Positions 6,634 through 14,280 of a stretch of DNA of 64,000 nucleotides are shown piece by piece. A program made the translations under genes and the position numbers. The notes below the pieces were generated by a model that worked only from the letters and a program-made list of their open reading frames with translations, ran no database searches and had not been told where the DNA came from. Within the stretch, counting starts at the first letter, position 1. Each line of letters opens with the position of its first letter. This stretch comes from CAYJAY01 sp964370715 (lineage in GTDB: Bacteria > Bacillota > Clostridia > Oscillospirales > Ruminococcaceae): NCBI GenBank assembly GCA_964370715.1, contig CAYJKJ010000005.1, positions 60,901-124,900 on the forward strand, given 5' to 3'.

Positions 6634-8904
6634 TTGAGTTGCTATGTCAAAGTGGCGGTTGAAAACGCCACCTTTAGATTTGATAAGCTCTACACCTATA
6701 AAGTCCCAAGCGAGCTTTTGGAATTTGCGGTGAAGGGTGCTAGGGTTGCTATAAGTTTTGGAAAAGGAAAACCTAGAACCGGAATAATCCTTGAAACGTT
6801 TTCATCTGTTTCGGAAAGCGAGATAGGCGACATAACAAAGATAAAGAGCATTCTCGATATCGAAAGAGCCGCTCCGCTAATCGATGAGGAGTTTATCGAG
6901 ATTATACAATATCTTAAACAAAACACCTTTTGCGGATATTTCGATGCAGTTAATGCGGTTGTTCCAAAAAGCAGCCGGCTTTTTGCTAAACAAAAAGAGG
7001 GCAAAACAACGCTTGCGATGTCGACATACTACACCGAGACTTGCTATAAAGTTTCGAAACAACAAACACAAGATAAGCTAACCCCGAAACAACAGATACT
7101 GTATGATTTTTTAAGAGGATCGAGCGGAAAGACGGCGAAACAGATTGAACAGGACGCCGGTGTTTCAAACGCTATTATAAAAGGGCTTGAAAAAAAAGGG
7201 TCTATCGAACGGTTTACAAGAGAAAAGAATTTTGATAACGATCAAAACAACACCGATATTTTGATAGATAGCCTTTCTTCGGCTCAACAAAAAGCATTTG
7301 ATGAGATATTGTTAAACGTTAAGGAAAAAGATAAGCCCAACACAACGTTGCTTCACGGGGTAACGGGAAGCGGAAAAACGATAATATATGCAAACCTTAT
7401 AAAAGAGATGCTGAAAAAGGGGAAATCTTCGATACTGCTTGTTCCCGAAATCGCCCTTGCAACCCAGACTATCGAGAGGTTTAAGCAGTATTTTGGCGAA
7501 AACGTTGCGGTTATACATAGCCGTCTATCAAACAGCGAACGGTTGGTTCAATGGAAAAAGATTAAAAGCAAAAGAGCAAACATAGTTGTTGGAACAAGAT
7601 CAGCTATATTTGCGCCGGTTCAAAATCTTGGGCTTGTGGTCATAGACGAAGAACAAGAGATAACCTATTATTCCGAGCAAAACCCAAGGTATTCCGCAAA
7701 AGACATAGCTTCGTTTCGAGCAAAACGACATGGCGCACATCTGTTGTTGTCGTCGGCGACCCCTTCGGTTGAAACTTATTATTATGCGAAACAAAATCAC
7801 ATTAATCTTGTGGCATTGTCCGAAAGATTCGGAAATATGCCGTTGCCCGAGGTTGAAGTTGTCGATATGCAACGAGAGGTTTTGAGCGGAAACACAACAA
7901 AGGTTAGCTCTCTGTTGAAAAACGAGATAGACAAAAGGCTATTAAATAAAGAACAGGTTATTCTTCTTTTAAACCGCCGAGGATACCACACGATAACGCT
8001 TTGCAGCGAATGCAAAGAGACGGTTAAATGCAAAAGCTGCGATGTTCCGCTTGTTTTCCATAAAGTTAAAGACAGCCTTGTTTGTCACTATTGCGGCTAC
8101 ACAGTTCCGTTTGATATAAACTGCAAGCTGTGTGGCGGAACGGTTAGGCAGACCGGCGTTGGAACCCAGCGAATAGAAGAACAGCTAGAACTTATATTCC
8201 CGGGGGCGAAAATAGCAAGGCTAGACCTCGACAGCGTTTCGGGAAAACATTCCGCCGAAACTATCTTAAAAGATTTTGGAGCGGGAAGATATGATATAAT
8301 AGTTGGAACACAGATGATAGCAAAGGGGCTGGACTTTAAAAACGTCACGTTGGTTGGGGTTTTGGGGGTCGACCAGCTTCTTATGTCTCCTAGTTTTTAT
8401 GCAAACGAATCGACATTTTCGATGATAACGCAGGTTGTCGGAAGGAGCGGGCGAGGCGAAAAAGTTGGGCGAGCTATTATCCAAACGCTAGACCCGAACA
8501 ACCCCGTTATACGTCTTGCAAGACAACAGGATTATGAAAGCTTTTATAACACCGAGATAGTGTCGAGAAAACTTAGGCTCTATCCGCCGTTTTGTAAGAT
8601 ATGCACAGTTGGGGTGACGGCGGGCAGCGAAAAAGATGCTCTCGCTATCGCACATATTTTTCTTGAAACGCTTGTGGCAGAGCTAAACCAACAGGAAAAA
8701 AGAGTTCCGATAAGAATTTTGGGGCCGTTGCCGATGAGAATATCGGTTATCCAAAACAAGTTTAGATACAAGTTGACTATCAAGACAAAGGGCGACAGAG
8801 CGATTAAACTAATACTGGGCGATGTTTTGACGAAAGTTTATCAACAGGTTAAAACAAACGATATAAATATATATATAGATTTTGGAAGATTTTCCGAAAT
8901 GTAA
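6634..8904 (+). CDS. priA: PriA, primosomal replication restart helicase
   Basis: PriA reloads the replisome at stalled forks as a 3'-5' helicase. The 756-residue protein has the N-terminal 3'-DNA binding domain (YVKVAVENATFRFDKLYTY), Walker A GVTGSGKT (about 241-248), Walker B VVIDEEQ (about 333-339), and the paired zinc-binding cysteines CSEC, CKSC, CHYC, CKLC (about 456-500). It also has the helicase C core with GTQMIAKGLDF. Start TTG 6634 lies seven bases after GGAGGT (6621-6626); the in-frame GTG at 6625 overlaps that site and is rejected. Oddity: motif II is DEEQ where PriA normally has DEEH. Confidence 0.94.
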   Translation: MSCYVKVAVENATFRFDKLYTYKVPSELLEFAVKGARVAISFGKGKPRTGIILETFSSVSESEIGDITKIKSILDIERAAPLIDEEFIEIIQYLKQNTFCGYFDAVNAVVPKSSRLFAKQKEGKTTLAMSTYYTETCYKVSKQQTQDKLTPKQQILYDFLRGSSGKTAKQIEQDAGVSNAIIKGLEKKGSIERFTREKNFDNDQNNTDILIDSLSSAQQKAFDEILLNVKEKDKPNTTLLHGVTGSGKTIIYANLIKEMLKKGKSSILLVPEIALATQTIERFKQYFGENVAVIHSRLSNSERLVQWKKIKSKRANIVVGTRSAIFAPVQNLGLVVIDEEQEITYYSEQNPRYSAKDIASFRAKRHGAHLLLSSATPSVETYYYAKQNHINLVALSERFGNMPLPEVEVVDMQREVLSGNTTKVSSLLKNEIDKRLLNKEQVILLLNRRGYHTITLCSECKETVKCKSCDVPLVFHKVKDSLVCHYCGYTVPFDINCKLCGGTVRQTGVGTQRIEEQLELIFPGAKIARLDLDSVSGKHSAETILKDFGAGRYDIIVGTQMIAKGLDFKNVTLVGVLGVDQLLMSPSFYANESTFSMITQVVGRSGRGEKVGRAIIQTLDPNNPVIRLARQQDYESFYNTEIVSRKLRLYPPFCKICTVGVTAGSEKDALAIAHIFLETLVAELNQQEKRVPIRILGPLPMRISVIQNKFRYKLTIKTKGDRAIKLILGDVLTKVYQQVKTNDINIYIDFGRFSEM

Positions 8905-8923
8905 AGGAGAAAAGTTTAAAAAG

Positions 8924-9421
8924 ATGGCTATTAGAAATATTTTGAACAAACAAGAAGATCTGCTTCATAAAAAAAGCAAAGAGGTCACCGAGTTTAACGA
9001 CAGGTTAAAAACGTTGCTAGATGATCTTCGAGACACCGTTACCGAAGCTAATGGCTTGGGGCTTGCCGCTCCACAGGTTGGAATTTTGCGCAAAGTTGCG
9101 GTTATAGTTGATGAAACGGGAAAGATAATAGAACTCGTTAACCCGAAGATAACCAAAAGCGAGGGGGAAGTTGAGCTTGCGGAGGGTTGCCTTTCTTGCC
9201 CGGGCGAAGTGGGTTTTGTAACCCGACCGCAAACAGTTGTGGTGGAAGCGTTTGACCGTAACGGAAAGCAGTTTGAAAAGACTCTTCAAGATATGACCGC
9301 TCGAGCGGCTTGCCACGAGATCGACCATCTTGAAGGGGTGCTTTTTATCGACATAGCCAAAGAGGTTATGACGGAGGAAGAGTTTGAAACATATTGCGAA
9401 CAGCAGGGAATAGAGGAATAG
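8924..9421 (+). CDS. def: peptide deformylase
   Basis: Removes the formyl group from the N-terminal methionine of new proteins; a metal enzyme in the cytosol. The 165-residue protein shows all three family motifs: GLAAPQVG (motif I), EGCLSCPG (motif II with the metal-binding Cys) and HEIDHLEG (HEXXH metal ligands and catalytic Glu). ATG 8924 gives the typical start MAIRNIL; AAGGAG lies about 14 bases upstream, so initiation may be modest. It is followed after seven bases by fmt, the usual functional pair. Confidence 0.96.
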   Translation: MAIRNILNKQEDLLHKKSKEVTEFNDRLKTLLDDLRDTVTEANGLGLAAPQVGILRKVAVIVDETGKIIELVNPKITKSEGEVELAEGCLSCPGEVGFVTRPQTVVVEAFDRNGKQFEKTLQDMTARAACHEIDHLEGVLFIDIAKEVMTEEEFETYCEQQGIEE

Positions 9422-9428
9422 AAATATT

Positions 9429-10337
9429 ATGAGAGTTTTGTTTATGGGAACGCCGGAAATTTCGGTGGCTTCCCTCGAACGTTTGGCGCAACATCACGAC
9501 GTTGTCGGGGTGTTTTGTCAACCCGATAAACCGGTTGGGAGAAAGATGGTGCCTACTGCGCCGCCGGTAAAACAAAAAGCGCTGGAACTTGATATACCCG
9601 TTTTCCAACCGACAACGTTGAAAGACGGTGAAGCGAAAAAAACTATACAACAGCTTAACCCCGATGTTGTTGCGGTTATAGCCTATGGAAAGATAGTTCC
9701 GAAAGATATCTTGGAACTGCCGAAGTTTGGCTGTATCAACGCCCACGCTTCTATTCTTCCAAAATACAGAGGAGCTTCCCCAATTCAGCATAGCTTGCTT
9801 AACGGCGACAGCGAAACGGGGGTTTCGATTATGAAGATGGATGAAGGCGTAGACACCGGCGATGTTATGCTTATCGAAAGAATAGCGATTGAACAGGACG
9901 ACGATGCAAAAACATTGTTTGCAAAACTTTCGGTTGTAGCGGCAGATGCGTTTGTTAAGGCGTTTGATGCTATCAAACAAGGCGAGGCGGTTTTTTCAAA
10001 GCAACAAGGGGAAGCGACCAAAGCGCCCATTATAAAAAAACATGACGGTAGGTTTGGATTTGACGAAACGGCAAAAGATATCGTAGCGAAGGTTAAGGCA
10101 TATTTTGGCTGGCCGTCGGCATTCTTCGAGACAGACGGAAATGTCATCAAGGTGAGCAGGGCAAAGGTTGTTGACAAAAGCGGAAAGCAAGGAGAAATTC
10201 TTTCGCTTAACCCGTTGGTTGTTGCGGCGGCAAACGGAGCTGTTGAGATCGAGGAGCTTTCTCCGCAAAACAAAGGGAAGATGAGCGGAACTGCTTTTGC
10301 GGCGGGAAGAAGGCTTAAGATTTCGGATATTCTTTAA
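9429..10337 (+). CDS. fmt: methionyl-tRNA formyltransferase
   Basis: Formylates Met-tRNA(fMet) with 10-formyl-tetrahydrofolate, supplying the substrate later cleaved by Def. The 302-residue protein begins MRVLFMGTPEISVASLERL. It carries the catalytic HASILPKYRGASPIQ segment (Asn-His-Asp site, about 107-121), GVSIMKMDEGVDTGDV, and a C-terminal OB-fold domain (from about residue 205). It starts seven bases after def, so the pair is co-expressed. Confidence 0.96.
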   Translation: MRVLFMGTPEISVASLERLAQHHDVVGVFCQPDKPVGRKMVPTAPPVKQKALELDIPVFQPTTLKDGEAKKTIQQLNPDVVAVIAYGKIVPKDILELPKFGCINAHASILPKYRGASPIQHSLLNGDSETGVSIMKMDEGVDTGDVMLIERIAIEQDDDAKTLFAKLSVVAADAFVKAFDAIKQGEAVFSKQQGEATKAPIIKKHDGRFGFDETAKDIVAKVKAYFGWPSAFFETDGNVIKVSRAKVVDKSGKQGEILSLNPLVVAAANGAVEIEELSPQNKGKMSGTAFAAGRRLKISDIL

Positions 10338-10382
10338 TATAAAAAAAGTATAATTAACAAAAAGAAAAGAGGTTTTAAACAG

Positions 10383-11072
10383 ATGTATTTTTATGGTTTT
10401 GATATTTCATATTTTATTATCGTTTTACCGGCAGTTTTGCTTTCGGTTTGGGCGCAGTTCAAGGTGAAAAGCACATTCAACAAATACGCTAAAGTGAGAA
10501 GCTTTAAAGGTTTAACCGGAGCGCAAGCGGCGAGAGAAATTCTCGACAAAAACGATCTTACACATATAAGGGTTGAACACGTTTCGGGAAATCTTTCCGA
10601 CCACTATGACCCAAAAGACGAAGTTATCCGTCTTTCGGATTCGACATTTGCAAGCAGTTCGGTAGCGGCAGTTGGCGTTGCGGCGCATGAAGCGGGCCAC
10701 GCAGTTCAACACGCTGTTGGATATGGGCCAATAGCGCTACGCAATATGTTGGTTCCGGCGGTGAATTTTGGCTCTACCATCTCGATTCCGCTAATATTCC
10801 TAGGTTTCTTTTTAGGATTAGGACAACTTATATATATTGGAATTATCCTTTTTGCGTTGGTGGCGGTTTTCCAATTGGTGACTTTGCCTGTAGAATTTAA
10901 CGCAAGCAGAAGAGCTATCGAGGTGTTGGAAACAGGAAATATGCTACAAGATGATGAACTCAAAGGTGCAAAAAAAGTTTTGTCGGCGGCGGCTATGACC
11001 TATGTTGCGGCATTGTTGACCTCGCTTGCAACGCTGTTATACTATCTAATGCGTGCAAACTCGAGACGGTAG
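10383..11072 (+). CDS. YugP-type membrane zinc metallopeptidase
   Basis: A 229-residue member of the Zn_peptidase_2 (YugP) family. An N-terminal hydrophobic helix (about 7-24) is followed by GLTGAQAAREILD, DHYDPKDEVIRLS and the zinc site AAHEAGHAVQHA (about 100-111), then hydrophobic helices near 125-165 and at the C-terminus. The family function is poorly defined; a membrane-bound protease role is inferred. It lies between fmt and rsmB, where B. subtilis has no such gene, and ends six bases before rsmB. Confidence 0.88.
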   Translation: MYFYGFDISYFIIVLPAVLLSVWAQFKVKSTFNKYAKVRSFKGLTGAQAAREILDKNDLTHIRVEHVSGNLSDHYDPKDEVIRLSDSTFASSSVAAVGVAAHEAGHAVQHAVGYGPIALRNMLVPAVNFGSTISIPLIFLGFFLGLGQLIYIGIILFALVAVFQLVTLPVEFNASRRAIEVLETGNMLQDDELKGAKKVLSAAAMTYVAALLTSLATLLYYLMRANSRR

Positions 11073-11078
11073 GGGAAG

Positions 11079-12395
11079 ATGAAAAATCCAAGAGAGCTTG
11101 CAGTTTTAGCCGTTTTGGAGATTCAAAACGGCGGTTATTCAAATTTAATCTTGAAAAAGATGTTGGCGCAAAATGATGTTTCTAAAGAAGAAAAAAATTT
11201 TTTAACTAGGATTTTTTATGGAACGATCGAGCGCAAGATAACGATAGATTTTGTGTTGAAATCGTTGACGTTAAATAAATTTAAAAAGCTGGACAAAGAG
11301 GTTTTGGCAATTCTCGAAACGGGATGTTATCAAATTCTTTATATGTCTTCAGTGCCGGATTTTGCGGCGGTTTCCGAAAGCGTTAAACTTTGCAAAAGGT
11401 TTAAAAAAAGTTCGGCGAGTTCGTTTGTCAACGCCATATTACGAAAAGTTGTGGCGTTTGACAGGTCGGTTTTAAACAAAACAACAACGCTTGAACAACG
11501 GGCGGTTAACTATTCGGTTAACGTTGAATTGCAAAAACTTTTGGAAACACAGTATCCCGAAAATTTTGGCAACATACTGGAGAGCTTTTTTAATCAAAAA
11601 CCTATCTATCTTAGCGTTAACACGCTAAAGACCGATATAAAAAGCGTTATGACAGGGCTTTTAGAACAAAACATAAAAACCGAAAACACCGAAATCCCCC
11701 ATTTCTTAAAAGTTGTTGAGGGGAATATTTTCGAGAGCGAATATATCTTGTCGGGCGAAATCAGAATTCAAAGCATTGCGGCGGGTTCTGCCGTTATAGC
11801 GCTTGACCCAAAACCGGGACAAATAATGTTGGATCTTTGCGCCGCGCCGGGAGGAAAGGCGCTCACCTCAGCTTATCGCATGGAGGGTAAAGGAAAGATT
11901 GTAGCGTTTGACCGATCTTTGACAAGGCTTAAACTCATTGAACAAGCGGCATTAACGAGCGGCGTTGATATCATCGAAACAAGACATTTTGATACCGGCG
12001 TTTTTATGCCGGAGTTTGAGGGCAAAGCCGACCGAGTTTTATGCGATGTTCCGTGTTCGGGGTTTGGCGAAATTGCAACAAAGCCCGAGCTTCGGTTAAA
12101 ACAACCCGAGGAACAGCAAAGCGAGCTTTTCTTAATCCAAAACAATATTATCTCGAATGCTTTGAGATATGTTAAGGTTGGGGGAAGGGTTGTTTATTCT
12201 ACCTGCACTATTGACAAGCGAGAAAACGAGGATATAATAGAATATGTTTTAAAGAATTTTAACGACTTTAAAATCGTTAATCCTTTAGAAAATATATTTA
12301 AAAAACAAGTCACCGAACAAAACTGTATAAAATTTTTGCCCGGGGATGGATTTTTCGAGGGTTTTTTTGTAGCAACTTTTGAGAGAATGTGTTAG
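11079..12395 (+). CDS. rsmB: RsmB, 16S rRNA m5C967 methyltransferase
   Basis: Methylates C967 of 16S rRNA using SAM. The 438-residue protein has an N-terminal NusB-like domain (about 1-135), then a SAM Rossmann domain with LDLCAAPGGKALTSA (about 249-263), the motif IV segment DVPCSGFGEI with one catalytic cysteine, and YSTCTIDKRENE with the other. Start ATG is preceded by AGGGGAAG. The stop lies one base before the rlmN start. It lies in the same cluster position as yloM of B. subtilis. Confidence 0.95.
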   Translation: MKNPRELAVLAVLEIQNGGYSNLILKKMLAQNDVSKEEKNFLTRIFYGTIERKITIDFVLKSLTLNKFKKLDKEVLAILETGCYQILYMSSVPDFAAVSESVKLCKRFKKSSASSFVNAILRKVVAFDRSVLNKTTTLEQRAVNYSVNVELQKLLETQYPENFGNILESFFNQKPIYLSVNTLKTDIKSVMTGLLEQNIKTENTEIPHFLKVVEGNIFESEYILSGEIRIQSIAAGSAVIALDPKPGQIMLDLCAAPGGKALTSAYRMEGKGKIVAFDRSLTRLKLIEQAALTSGVDIIETRHFDTGVFMPEFEGKADRVLCDVPCSGFGEIATKPELRLKQPEEQQSELFLIQNNIISNALRYVKVGGRVVYSTCTIDKRENEDIIEYVLKNFNDFKIVNPLENIFKKQVTEQNCIKFLPGDGFFEGFFVATFERMC

Positions 12396-12396
12396 A

Positions 12397-13437
12397 ATGA
12401 ATAGTAGCGTCGATATTTTATCGCTTGATATTTTGGAGCTTTCGGATTTTTGCGTTGGTTTAGGGCAACCGAAATTCAAAGCGAAACAAATTTTTAAATG
12501 GCTTCATGAAAAAAAAGTCTTCGACTTTGACAGCATGAGCGATCTTTCAAACGATTTTAAAGCAAAGCTTAAACAGACGGCTTATATCCAAAAGATATCG
12601 GTTAGAAACAAGCTTGTTTCGAAAGATGGAACGGTTAAGTTTTTGTTTGAGATGAACGACAACAGTTTCGTTGAAACGGTTGTCATGACATATAACCACG
12701 GGGTTTCTATCTGTGTTTCAACGCAGGTAGGTTGCCGAATGGGTTGCAGGTTTTGCGCTTCAACCAAAGCCGGATTTGAAAGAAATCTTTCGGCTTCCGA
12801 GATATTGCTTCAAGTTTATCAAGCAGAAAAAGCGCTAAACACGAGGGTTTCAAGCATCGTTATGATGGGAATCGGAGAACCTTTAGATAATTTTGATAAT
12901 TCCGTTAAATTTTATGATATAATAACAAGTGAAATAGGACACAATATAAGCAACCGAAATGTTTCGCTTTCAACTTGCGGGCTTGCAGACGAGATAATAA
13001 AGCTTGCAGATCTTGAAAAACAGCTGACACTTTCGGTCTCGCTTCATGCCACATCCGACAAGCGAAGAAGCGAGCTTATGCCGATTAACAATAGGTTTAA
13101 TATCGCAAAACTTCTAGAGGCATTGCGATATTATTACGATAAAACCAAAAGGCGAATTTCTTTTGAATATGCCGTTATACAGGATGTTAACGACACAAAG
13201 GAAGATGCGGCGCAACTTAGAAAATTGTTGAAAAATTTTAATGCGCATATAAACCTTATTCCGATAAACAAGATTGCGGGCGAAAGCTTTAGCTCGACAA
13301 GGGAGAACGCCGAAAGATTTCGAACACAGCTTGAACAACTGGGGCTTAATGCCACAGTCAGAAGGACACTGGGGTCCGATATTGAGGCTGCTTGTGGGCA
13401 GCTTCGCAAAGATACCATAAAACAATCTGGGGGATAA
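12397..13437 (+). CDS. rlmN: RlmN, dual 23S rRNA/tRNA m2A methyltransferase
   Basis: A radical SAM enzyme that makes 2-methyladenosine at A2503 of 23S rRNA and A37 of some tRNAs. The 346-residue protein has the cluster motif CRMGCRFC (CxxxCxxC), the SAM-binding SIVMMGIGEPLDN, and the C-terminal mechanistic cysteine in EAACGQLR. ATG 12397 is one base after the rsmB stop; an in-frame TTG at 12379 is less likely. The only purine-rich site is a weak GAGAG, so expression probably depends on coupling to rsmB. Confidence 0.94.
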   Translation: MNSSVDILSLDILELSDFCVGLGQPKFKAKQIFKWLHEKKVFDFDSMSDLSNDFKAKLKQTAYIQKISVRNKLVSKDGTVKFLFEMNDNSFVETVVMTYNHGVSICVSTQVGCRMGCRFCASTKAGFERNLSASEILLQVYQAEKALNTRVSSIVMMGIGEPLDNFDNSVKFYDIITSEIGHNISNRNVSLSTCGLADEIIKLADLEKQLTLSVSLHATSDKRRSELMPINNRFNIAKLLEALRYYYDKTKRRISFEYAVIQDVNDTKEDAAQLRKLLKNFNAHINLIPINKIAGESFSSTRENAERFRTQLEQLGLNATVRRTLGSDIEAACGQLRKDTIKQSGG

Positions 13438-13441
13438 AACG

Positions 13442-14164
13442 TTGAAGCTAACCGGTAGAACCGACATTGGTTGCAGGTACAAACAAAATCAGGATAGATT
13501 TAAAGCCGGTCGCCTTTCGGACGACACGTATTTTGCTATTCTTTGCGACGGCATGGGGGGAACATCTAAGGGTGCTGAAGCTAGCGAGATTGCGGTGGAC
13601 TACATCGAACAACAACTGGTTTCAAAACTTGCCGACATAACCGAGCCTGAGGATGTTGAAGAATTTCTTTTTACAACGCTAGAGGGCGGAAACAAAAAGA
13701 TATATGAACTCGGACAAAGCGAAAACATAACGATGGGAACGACCGCTATTTTGTTGATAGTTCGAAACAACATGGCTCAGTTTGTTCATGCCGGCGACAG
13801 CCGGGTATATCTTGTTGCAAAAAATAAGATTAGGCAGTTGACAAAAGACCATTCGATGGTTCAAGATCTTATCGACACCGGACGAATAACAGAAGAGCAA
13901 GCGCAAAACCACCCAAACAAAAATATCATTACAAGTGCGCTCGGGGTTGATTTTAACCTTCGGGTTGATTATAACGAGATTAAGCTTAAAAACTCCGACA
14001 TTTTGTTGCTATGTTCCGACGGGCTTTCAAACATGGTTTCGGACGAGGAACTCGGCGACATCATTATCGAAAACGAATTCTATTCGACGGCGGATCTTTT
14101 GATAGAAAAAGCGATTATCCGCGGTGGGCTTGATAACATAACAGCAGTTCTTGTATCTCTTTAA
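13442..14164 (+). CDS. prpC: PrpC, PP2C-type Ser/Thr phosphatase
   Basis: Reverses phosphorylation by the PASTA kinase encoded next. The 240-residue PPM/PP2C fold shows the metal-binding motifs DIGCRYKQNQDRF, LCDGMGGTSKG, HAGDSRVYL, CSDGLSNMV and GGLDNITAVLV. The start is TTG 13442, eight bases after GGGGG and only four bases after the rlmN stop. The pair prpC-prkC is conserved across Bacillota and controls cell wall growth and dormancy exit. Confidence 0.95.
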   Translation: MKLTGRTDIGCRYKQNQDRFKAGRLSDDTYFAILCDGMGGTSKGAEASEIAVDYIEQQLVSKLADITEPEDVEEFLFTTLEGGNKKIYELGQSENITMGTTAILLIVRNNMAQFVHAGDSRVYLVAKNKIRQLTKDHSMVQDLIDTGRITEEQAQNHPNKNIITSALGVDFNLRVDYNEIKLKNSDILLLCSDGLSNMVSDEELGDIIIENEFYSTADLLIEKAIIRGGLDNITAVLVSL

Positions 14165-14221
14165 AATAACTAATTAAGAACAAAATATTAACTAATAATT
14201 ATGGGAAACAGTGGTTCACAC

Positions 14222-14257
14222 TTTAGATTTTGTTGAACAAACAGCGCAAAATCTAAA
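14222..14257 (+). promoter_or_regulatory. perfect 11-bp hairpin upstream of prkC
   Basis: TTTAGATTTTG (14222-14232) and CAAAATCTAAA (14247-14257) are exact inverted repeats around a 14-base loop. The hairpin ends four bases before the GGAAGG ribosome binding site (14261-14266) of prkC and has no T-run, so it is not a simple terminator. A role in setting kinase translation or mRNA processing is inferred. Confidence 0.5.
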
Positions 14258-14280
14258 AAAGGAAGGAAAGGGCATAGACT

